Part shown: positions 46,406-64,000 of the stretch, piece after piece
How positions within the stretch are numbered: position 1 is the first letter of the stretch
How the letters are laid out: every line of letters starts with the position of its first letter
Assembly: GCA_012295275.1 (NCBI GenBank)
Contig: CM022671.1
Location: 7,912,227 to 7,976,226 of the forward strand
Direction of reading: 5' to 3'
DNA from: Chrysomallon squamiferum
Lineage: Eukaryota > Mollusca > Gastropoda > Neomphalida > Peltospiridae
Length of the DNA: 64,000 nt
The notes under the pieces: model-generated
Databases searched by the model: none
What the model saw: the letters and a program-made list of their open reading frames with translations, nothing else
What the model was told of the DNA's origin: nothing
Made by a program: the position numbers and the translations under genes

Positions 46406-49400
46406 ATTATACATGCATGAATGAGTTATAGATTTTTACCGTGAATGTTTTGTCATTGTCCATAAAATTTTATTTTTATGACTTGACGAGCTAGCCTCAG
46501 ATAAAACCATTATCATTCATTTTTCATTGTTACATACTCATGCAATATAGTTTTGTAGATAATTTATGCAAATATTTTTTATCATAAACATTTACATGAG
46601 AGTTTTTATGCAATATGTATAAATTCTAGTGAATTTAAAAAAATTGTTTACATCATGCTGTTGTCATCTAGAAAACATTTTAATTTTGCCATCACTTAAT
46701 ATGTTTTTAAATAATGTTCGGTTTTAAAGATGTTTCTACAGTATTTCTGTACTGAGTTTAATTTCCAAAAGCTCAGTTATTAATACCTTTTTTCACAGTA
46801 CATTATAGCTCATTTTTTTTACATACAGTGTTTATTTCACAGTATATCATAACTTGTTTTTACATAATGTTTGTTTAGCAGTACAATTTAACTTCTTTTC
46901 TTCATACTGTGTTACAACTTGTTTCATTTATAATTTTTATTTGAGTATGTTGTAACTTGTTTTATTCATAGTCTTATAAATTCACAGTGTGTTATAAACA
47001 TTTTTTTTTTTTACATATATGTGTTTATTTCACAGTACAAGATAACTTGTTTTATTCATACACTTTTAATTTCAGAATATATTATAACTCATTTTTTAGA
47101 TACTGTGTGTGTATTTCACAGTAAAATATAATTTGTTTACGACAAACATTATTATAAGACAAAGCTATACATTTTTCCATCATATTAAAATTTTATTAAT
47201 ACTGTTGGCTTTTTTTTTTTTTCAAATTTTATTCTTTCATTTAAATTATTTTTTAAATCCTGCATTAAAAACACAGTTGAAAAAAGTGTACATCTAATAC
47301 AGTAGTAGCCAAATTTGAACAAAATACCAATAGTAGTTGTACATATCCATCACACATAACACAAAAACATTTTGTTAGGAATTCTAATTAGCAGAAGAAA
47401 TAAAAATTCTGGAAAATAAATACCCTGATTATATTAGTTTAAATAATTTATGTTTATCCATGAATAAAATATTTATGCAAGTAGATTAATATATAATCTG
47501 TGCCTTTGATCCCTTCGTGATATCATGTACTTGTGAAGTAGTAGTGTACATCGAAAATCACTTGTTTTATCAAGCACCTTTATAGCCAAATATATATATA
47601 TATATATATATTTAGGTCAAAAAAATAAATTTTAATTCCTATGCATATTTTAACAGATCATAATAAAATTTAATTTTTCTTTTTTCCCCTTCTCAGTACA
47701 ATAAGTCTATAATTATATTTTTATTATTATGGGAGTTAAATTTAGAAAAGAAACTAAATTTAAGAATAGAATATCTTTCAAATTTTAGAGCAATACATTT
47801 AATTTACATTTCTTTTAGCCTAAAAATAACTTAAATATACAAATCAAAAGTAAATTGGATTTTGTTGTGTGATTTAGCTTTATGTTTTAATCTATTCAAA
47901 TAATGTCCTTCAGAGATCAACAAAAAGTTTTAAAAATAAACTAGTTGATTATAGTTATATATTTTTGATATTATAAATTTAAATTGTAAGAAATGTTTAA
48001 TTACAAAGCAACTGAAATTGGATCATTTAATCAGGTAATTATAATCATAGTGGTTCACTTGTTTGAGACATTTTATCAGTGAATTAAATAAACATTTCAT
48101 TATAATTTAAATAAAGTAGCTAGTTCACATATATGAGGACTGATTAATCAATATATATATATATTTTTTTTTTAACTTTAAAAACGTTAAGAAATTTTAA
48201 TTTTTTTTAAAAATTGTTTTTCTTTCAACTTGAACTAATATTTATTTTATGCATGGGTAGTTAAAAATGACAATATATTTTGAAGAATCTTATTTTTTTC
48301 TTTTTTAAATCACAAATACGTAATAGGCCAATATTTATTTTTTACTTGGGTGCTGATTAAAACTAATTTTACTTTGTAGCTGTATTTTACATAATTCATG
48401 CAGATTATAACTGATGATGAAGACAAATGATATTATTCTGTCAGGTAGATTTTATCTTGAAATGCGTTTTTAATTAAAGTATTGTTATTCATTGAAGGGC
48501 ATAACACTTGTATCATCACATTTATAACCTGTTCATTTTTACTAACATCACCTTGGATGACTGTGAAAAAAACTACTACCCCATAAAACCCTATATATTT
48601 TGACATTTATATCTATTCATTTTAATTAACATAAAGTGAATGATTTTAATTCACACATAAACCGAATCATGTTCATTTTTAATTAAAATCAATATATAAA
48701 CTGAATCCCAGCATTTTTTGTGTCACTACCTTTTTAATAACATCAAGTATGTGAAATAACATGACCCATGAATAACATTATATATTTCTTACAGATTATT
48801 TTATATGTCTCCATTGTCATTCTGTGATGGATCTCCCCACCCTGCACAGTGTACAGTGGTAGTTTCAAAGTGCAGGCGCGGGTCAGATATTACTTTTATA
48901 TGCTGGCATGTAGATATGTGCTTGTGTGTTAGTGTGTATAGCCTGTGTTACATAACATACAGTATATAATCATGAAGCATGTATTTACAGCTGATGGATT
49001 TTTTTGTACACCACACAAAATAAAATATGAGAAAACTATCCTGGAATTTTGTATTATTTATGTATTTCTTCTACTTTTGTTTTATTTTTTATTTTTTTTG
49101 TTATTGTGTATTTTGGTGGGTTTTTGGGGGTTTTTTTCAGAATCCATGACATTTACATATATTTTTTAAAGCCATTTCTGAAGTATAATCATCACAAATG
49201 ATTAATATTACCATTGATGATGAATTTATAGAATATTCCCAATCATTGCAACTAGAGATTTATGTGATCAAACTTGACAAATTACAGACACACATTAAAT
49301 AAAATATTTAATTTTAATCCACCTGAGACCAGAAAAACAAAACAGTATATCACTGTGTACAGTTTGTTACTGTAATAACCAGATTCACTGCTTCCAGGAA

Positions 49401-50318
49401 TCCTCTAATTAAACATTCCAGATTTCATACATTCATGTCAACTACAAGAAAATTTTCATATAGGAAAAAAGCTTTTCATTTGTTAAGATTTACTTTTGTG
49501 ACTTCCATCAAGAAAAGATTTTAATTATTCACTTTATTTGTTGAAATCTCAAAAATTCAGGGATGTGATGACATCGTAATTACATCATTTTGACAAATAC
49601 CATTCAATGATAATGACACTTTACTGCTGACCTATGCTGATCTTTGATTATAAATATTTTTGCTGTATCATCTTGAGAAGATATACTGTCTCTCAAACAA
49701 GATTAAATCAAGTATTCATTCATACTTGTTCTCAGACAATTTTAAAATGGACATGTTTAAAAAAACCTTTCCCTCATCTGTTTGTTGTAAAATAATACTG
49801 ACATTTAAGAATGGACACATTTGTTTTATTTTCTTTTTTTCTAAACTTCTTGCCAGTCTAATAAAACAAAATCTAGCAGTAACTCGTGTGTACACATCAG
49901 TATAAAAATTATGTGATTTTAAAACAGACATATTTATTTTAAAAATTGTCTTCCTCTCTACTGTGAAAGAAAAGTGACTTGATCTGGCAGTTTTTTGTTT
50001 TCTTGATTATTTTATTATTTTTTTAAATATTAGTCATAAAATTACTGACACCTACATAACAGCATCAATATGTGTATATTTACATATAAAAACCTGTCAT
50101 TTAAAAAAATGTATTACCAATTTTTCTTCATCTTTTACCAATGAAATAAAACTCAATTGCTCTTGTAATGTTTTGGGGATTTTTTTTTTTTTTTTTTTTT
50201 TTATTTTTTTTTTTTTTACATTTTTATTTTACAATTCTACTGACAGATGCACGCACCTGTATCAGTAATCATATATGTACACACACACATAAATACCTGT
50301 TACTCCAAAATGAACATA
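45866..50318. other. Intergenic region between convergent genes
   Basis: AT-rich sequence with no recognised gene. It holds an ATT run (46353-46402), a degenerate array (46790-47140, TTTCACAGTA and TAACTTGTTTT cores) and T-rich tracts including 50180-50218. Part may be extended MAGI 3' UTR. Confidence 0.55.
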
Positions 50319-50324
50319 TTTATT
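50319..50324 (-). terminator. CFAP100: Polyadenylation signal AATAAA for CFAP100
   Basis: TTTATT on + (AATAAA on -) lies about 155 bases past the CFAP100 stop. Spacing is normal for a short 3' UTR, but the hexamer is common in this DNA. Confidence 0.5.
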
Positions 50325-50479
50325 AAAAATGTTCTTTCTTTTCTGCGTGATGAAATATTTTCTGTTGCTTCTGTTGTTGTTGTGGGTTTTTTCAATATAT
50401 ATTAGTGACATAGCACACAATATGTATCACTAACAACACATAAATACATGTCATTATGAACAAACAGTATTTTCTAGAA

Positions 50480-59007
<8,528 letters not shown>

Positions 59008-59280
59008 TTTGTATCTGAAATCAGAAGGACAAAAAATTAACAAAATTTGTTTTTTCACCTTCATCACGTTTATTATAACTGACAGAAACTATGAAGTGGT
59101 ATACAAACATTATAATAATTCTTATATGTACATATTTATATTGTTTAATGTTATGTAGCTAAAATTACTACTTTTAATTATCTTTTTTTCAAAAATTATT
59201 TTTGGTTAATTTATAAATTTTAAATTTCAAACTATTTTAATCTGATTTTGATTTGATTTTACTAATGCTAAGATTAAGTA

Positions 59281-59313
<33 letters not shown>

Positions 59314-59340
59314 TAATAATAATTATTATTATAACAATAA
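59281..59340. repeat. (AAT)n repeat
   Basis: A short AAT/ATT trinucleotide run inside the first CFAP100 intron. Confidence 0.85.
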
Positions 59341-59700
59341 TAACATATTTAGTTTTTTTAAAATTCAAAAGCTTTGTCAGTATATTTATTTTTATAAACA
59401 TTAGTAATGGCCATCTGCACATATAAACGTTTTACTAAAAAGGAAATAATAATAAACCAGATGTCCATATACACTTATATTAAAATCCTTGAATAAAGCC
59501 TAACGAGTCAGTTTATAATTTAATTATAAGAAATACATAATAACGGAATTATGTTCGAACGAAAATATATCAATACTAATAATACATCAAACAGTTCATT
59601 TAAAGTAAAGTGAGATTCAGCATTTATAATTTTAACAGAAAAGAAGGACATTATTTATCATGTTAAATTCAAATAACATACAATAATTAATGTAACGTAC

Positions 59701-59815
59701 CGTTGTTAATATTGAAATATAAATTCAAACCAAGACTGACAAACTACAAGCGTATCCTCGTCGACCTGACAACCATTCGGAGACTCTCGGATATTTCCGT
59801 ATTCGTTCTCTGACT
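59701..59815 (-). other. CFAP100: CFAP100 non-coding first exon (approximate 5' end)
   Basis: A good - strand donor, ACG|GTACGT, ends at 59701, with CpG-containing sequence upstream. It would splice to the acceptor at 59015-59016 (tgatttcag) just before the ATG exon. The transcription start is not defined by sequence, so 59815 is only an estimate. Confidence 0.5.
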
Positions 59816-59824
59816 TAACGAACG

Positions 59825-59838
59825 GTTCCTATAGCAAG
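59825..59838. promoter_or_regulatory. RFX X-box-like motif
   Basis: GTTCCTATAGCAAG matches the RFX consensus GTTNCCATRGYAAC at all but two defined positions (sixth and last). X-boxes near the start of motile-cilia genes are bound by RFX factors (established). The position just upstream of CFAP100 makes function plausible. Confidence 0.5.
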
Positions 59839-59913
59839 GAGTGTGCGTTATAACGGGAGATGCATGCGCTTGTGTATGATTTTAACGTATCTCAGAATAC
59901 AGTTAAATAAACA

Positions 59914-59915
<2 letters not shown>

Positions 59916-59954
<39 letters not shown>
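59916..59954. repeat. 39-base T run
   Basis: An uninterrupted T tract on + just beyond the CFAP100 promoter. It could be the tail of a retroposed element or a nucleosome-excluding tract; no body of an element is visible. Confidence 0.9.
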
Positions 59955-59957
<3 letters not shown>

Positions 59958-60271
59958 GTTAACGTTCGGCCTGGGTAAAAGGAATATTATAACGACGAAA
60001 ATACATCTTAATGGATCACTCTTTCTCTCGGAATGTAATTTTATTAAAAATAATAATAGATTTTATTTTTAAAAGTAAGTAAATAAAAATGTTATTTTAT
60101 CTGTTCTTTGTGCATGATGTAATTATTCTTAAAAGCATTACAAATTATAACAACATCCATTGGATATTAATATTTTCTGAGTTTCTCTCTTTACTTTCGT
60201 TGAGTGTGTTAATTAACATCTGTCGTAATGCGATTTGTATCTACAGTGAATATACTTGCGTGTGAGCAGCC

Positions 60272-60295
60272 ATGTTTGTGGTTAGAGACAGAGTG
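60272..60295 (+). CDS. Candidate first coding exon of a divergent gene (weak)
   Basis: GCAGCCATGT is a good start context, followed by MFVVRDRV and the donor GTG|GTATGT. Flanking CpGs suggest promoter proximity, about 400 bases from the CFAP100 start. No further exon was found to 64 kb, so this may be chance. Confidence 0.25.
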
Positions 60296-60934
60296 GTATG
60301 TGTTAACGCGAAACATCGTGGGAACATTCTAACAATATGTTTTTCTGTAATGTCCTTCATCAACAGTTATTGGGAACAGCAGCTAATTTTTTTATTATTA
60401 GTTTTTTTTATTTGTGTAAAATTTGAATTTGTATAAATAGTTACATTTTGATTGTTTTAATCAGCTGTCACTAGCAGGTTACTCCAATGAAAACAAATAC
60501 TTTTATGTGTTTTATTGACAAATTTATTCACATAATTCATTCATCATTATGCAACAAAACAATAATAAATTAAAAACAGTACTTTAACGAAAAACAACTG
60601 GTCCAAAAATACAATTAAACTAAAATACAAATGGATTTCAGTCATCCAAAATTATGAAAATAAAAAATAAAAAACCAAGGAAAATATCAATAACCAATGC
60701 AGCTTGACAAAAATTTAATGTAATAAAACATAAATCATAAATTTTAAATTTAACACAAAACTAAAAATGTTTCAGCAATATGATAAATTTGTATTTCTGT
60801 ATTTATTTTTTCTCTTTGTTTTTTTAAATTTATTTATTTTATTATATTTTATTTTATTATTTATTTTTATTTTATTAATTTTTTTTTTTTTTAAATGTGA
60901 TATTGCCTATATATTTCACCTAATCTATGGTTGA

Positions 60935-61440
60935 TTATGAAATCTTGACATGTGATTTGTTAACCCTACTACAGATATATGACTAAACTGTATTGCAAAA
61001 ACATATAAATTATAATAATTCTAAACTGCTAAAACTAATCTTTAAACATTTTTTTAAAAATAAAAAATTCACATGCTCCCAACAAAATGATACACACACA
61101 ATTAATTTCCCTATCACTTTGTTTCATCCTGATAAAGTTTAAGTTTTATTATAAATCACATACACAATTAAAACTTTCACCATTTCTGATTTTTGTTGAT
61201 ATAAACTGTATTTATGAGTAAAATCATATTTCAGAAGACCCACAATTTTTAAAATTCAGAAAAATCCGTAACTGCTATCAGATCATTTATACAGATTTAA
61301 AAAAAAAAAAAAGAAAAAAAAAAGATTTTAGAAATTAATTTGCACTGTTAAATACAGTTATGTTGTTTACATTTCATTGTTTATTTTGTATTTTAGCAGT
61401 ATATTAATCTGGATGACTTCTGGTCCCAAGCTTACTGAAA
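60935..61440 (-). repeat. Dispersed repeat, arm 2 (inverted copy)
   Basis: The inverted partner of 56990-57431, about 75-80% identical by eye, with A-run insertions (61299-61324). Beyond the shared part (61415-61432) is ACTTCTGGTCCCAAGC, which resembles the inner part of Tigger terminal repeats, so a DNA-transposon origin is possible. Confidence 0.75.
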
Positions 61441-63242
61441 TAATACCAGTAGAAGTTACTGATTTTGTTTTGTTCCCTTCGGTAAAACAGAGGGCACAAA
61501 ATAATTTCAAAACAACAGTTGTATAAAATGTTTTACAACACTTCATTTTTATATCAATGATTATTAAATGTCAGTTACATACTTCATATTTAATCTTTCT
61601 CTTTTTTTTTTCATTATTACAATGTAAAATATATTCCGATAAATTGATGTCAAGCTGCAAAACAAACACACAGTGACGCATGCACTAACTAAATGTTAGC
61701 AATAAATTAGTCTTATATGAACACAAAATTAAATTGCACGTTCCCTGTCATAAATTAAATAAAAATTGACAAAAACAAAAAGTTTTTTTATGTTTTACCT
61801 TACAACCACAAAACATAAAGTTTGAAATAACTGATATTTTTTTTTTTTTTTTTAAAAGAAGAAGACGAAAAGAAAAATAATCATTGCTCTCTTTGAAAAT
61901 ATGAAAAAGTATGTTTGGTGGGTAAATCATTTTTAATATTTTAAAATTAATTTTATTTAAAACAGTATTTCAAAATTTTTATTTTAGTTTAGAAAAACAA
62001 TAAAATTAAGTAAATCTCTAATACTGACAATGATCTTGAATGGGGTTTTTCATAACTAATAAATATATTCTTTAAAAAAAAATTAATAATAACAAGGAAC
62101 ACATCCTTGATATGTATAAAATAGCCTGATTATATCTGCAACCAGAGAAACACAAGGCAATAACAGCAATCTTTAATATAACTTACTTTGCAAATCTGTT
62201 ATTAACCATACATGACATTATCAGAAGAAAAAATAAACTTTGTTTAAATTAATATATTAACATTTAATATAACAAAAAGGTTACATTTAATTACAGTGTA
62301 TTGATATCTTAAATTTTAAATTTGGTATCAAATGATATTTTTCAATAAAATTATTCTTGTTAAACTTTCTCAAGTAATCATTTTAAAAACCATGAACAAT
62401 TTCTCTAAAAAAAGGGGAAAAAGGATAATATTAAAAGGGAAAAAATAAAAATAAAAATTGAATTAGTGTTGTTAATTATTTTAAAAATATAACGTTGTTG
62501 ACAATTTTAAAAATGTTTCTTCTTCCCAAAGAACACCATTGATATGCATAATTACAACAAAATGAAAACAAGTATCACAGTATCTGATTGGGAGGTTTAG
62601 TCTTTAAAGTATATTTACACAGCCAGGAACGCTACAAAAAAGGTGTAAAGGGACATAACTACGACTTTCTTAATAGCAAGTGAATTGCGAAGTGAGATGA
62701 CGTAAAACAAATTCTACTGCTTTTTCATTTTTAAATTTATTTATTTATTTATTTATTTAATATTTTATTTTATTTTTAGTATTTGAAAAAAAAATATATT
62801 GCTCTGAGTTTACTGACAAAATGGCTGAATAAAAAGAAAAGTGTGATAGTGTGTATTTTGTTTTTTTAATTTTATTCACTGGGTAAATATCACTGTCAAC
62901 AGAATAAATAATCTACATAAAAACTTTGTACACTATAAAAAACGTATTAATTTTAATTAAACAATTTTCTGGAGTTACATTAATGATCAGTTTAATTCCT
63001 TTTAATCTCCATAAACATTTTCAAAAAAAGAAATTACAACATAAATCTTACTTTTATAAATAACAGGATACAACCATTTCACAATTCTGTCTAATATTTA
63101 TCTTGAGTTCTGCATCAGTAATAATTATCCAAAAATATTCTATGCATCACTAAAAATCAAGTCTCAAAAAGTTATCTTCTACAACACAAAGTAATACAAT
63201 ATAGCACTATGACGTGAAACAAAACAAAGGTAACAGATACCC

Positions 63243-63256
63243 ACCGATCGATCGGT
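63243..63256. other. 14-bp perfect palindrome ACCGATCGATCGGT
   Basis: A self-complementary sequence with three CpGs, standing out in AT-rich DNA. Function unknown. Confidence 0.9.
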
Positions 63257-63639
63257 AACAGAAAAACAGTCATTCTAATAGCACCACAATGATGGGCCAG
63301 GTCAGTAGATAAAACGGTATCTACATAATGGACAATAAATTATCAATATATCTTACAGACGTACTAAATTATATACACATGTTTATAAATTATCTAAAAC
63401 TGTACAAAGGATTTGGTCCTCAGGAAAAATACATGACATACTTTGAACCATCTTAAAAAAACAAAAACAAAACAAAACAAAACAAAAGAAGCACTGTCCA
63501 TAGGAACCAGGCACTTTCTGCATACAAAATAGTTTTGTTATTTCAGTCTTTGTTTGGACTTCTGATTGAAGTTTCAACAGCTTAATGGATGGTAGAGCAG
63601 AGATAATTTATTCAGATTTTGTTTATCCAGTAAAATAAT

Positions 63640-63900
63640 AATATTTAGTATTTTTACCAGTTCAGTGTATTTATACTTTTACTAATACAGACTGGTATGT
63701 GATTTTTAAAAGAAGATTTTTGCCTAGTGTAGAATTCTATAAGATTTTGCCTGTATGAACTGGTAATTTTTTTATTTTTACCAATCTGGATTAAAATAGG
63801 GTTTTACCAGTATGGACTGATAAATATGTTAATTTTACCAATATGGATCAGTAAAGGATTTTACCAGTATGGACTGATAATATATTATTTTTACCTTTCT
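63640..63900. repeat. Degenerate array, TTTTACCAGTATGGACTGAT unit
   Basis: Four to five units alternate TTTTACCAGTATGGACTGAT and TTTTACCAATATGGATCAGT with AT-rich spacers. Confidence 0.75.
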
Positions 63901-64000
63901 GGACCTACGTACGGTTTTTGAACCATAAGGTTATAACAGGTTATTAAATGTTTCTGCCATGAATACATAATATTCCCCTTAGAATACAAACTGTAACAAA

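Larger units (their letters stand above)
59701..59880 (-). promoter_or_regulatory. CFAP100: CFAP100 promoter region
   Basis: This short stretch has many CpG dinucleotides and balanced base composition in an otherwise AT-rich region. It lies at the 5' end of CFAP100 and contains an X-box-like site. No TATA box is evident. A 39-base T run (59916-59954) bounds it. Confidence 0.55.
60490..64000 (-). other. No gene recognised; possible 3' UTR or intron of a - strand gene
   Basis: AATAAA motifs on - at 60511-60516 and 60523-60528 are followed by a GT-rich stretch, as at a poly(A) site. No coding was recognised on either strand. It contains arm 2 of the dispersed repeat, TTTA tracts (60832-60895, 62735-62770), and a degenerate array at 63640-63900. 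Confidence 0.3.

Overview
The window is animal nuclear DNA. It shows long, very AT-rich introns with GT-AG splice sites, abundant poly-T, TTTA and ATT tracts, and two recognisable metazoan genes. No bacterial, phage, organellar or CRISPR features are seen. The exact organism cannot be read from the sequence. Intron style and divergence from vertebrate proteins suggest an invertebrate, perhaps a mollusc or other spiralian (weak inference).

Left and centre (about 11.4-45.9 kb, + strand): the 3' two thirds of a MAGI gene (membrane-associated guanylate kinase with inverted domain order). Eighteen coding exons give WW2 and five PDZ domains, each PDZ with a GFGF binding loop, joined by serine/proline-rich linkers. 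When spliced as listed they form one uninterrupted frame of 1,158 residues plus stop. Two points decide that frame: a proposed 17-nt microexon after PDZ4, and use of the third of three tandem AG acceptors in the last exon. The N-terminal PDZ0, guanylate kinase and WW1 exons were not found. The first 11.4 kb therefore looks like a long upstream intron.

Right (50.3-59.9 kb, - strand): a nearly complete CFAP100 (CCDC37) gene, a coiled-coil axonemal protein of motile cilia. It has 15 coding exons, a non-coding first exon, a CpG-containing promoter with an RFX X-box-like motif, and a probable one-base frameshift just before the conserved C-terminus. The two genes converge tail to tail across about 4.5 kb in which no gene was seen. 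From 60 to 64 kb there is no recognisable coding sequence, only a weak candidate first exon of a divergent gene and possible 3' UTR of another - strand gene.

The most unusual property is pervasive local tandem duplication inside introns. Each array has its own unit. At least three MAGI acceptors (PDZ1, PDZ3 and PDZ4 exons), and perhaps the last-exon acceptor, have a decayed duplicate 130-220 bp upstream, and a fifth lies at the edge of a roughly 68-bp minisatellite. A 199-bp Tigger-like MITE and a roughly 450-bp inverted repeat pair flanking the 5' end of CFAP100 are also present. The two genes have no obvious functional link: MAGI is an epithelial junction and synapse scaffold, CFAP100 is an axonemal regulator. 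No wholly new multi-gene system was identified.
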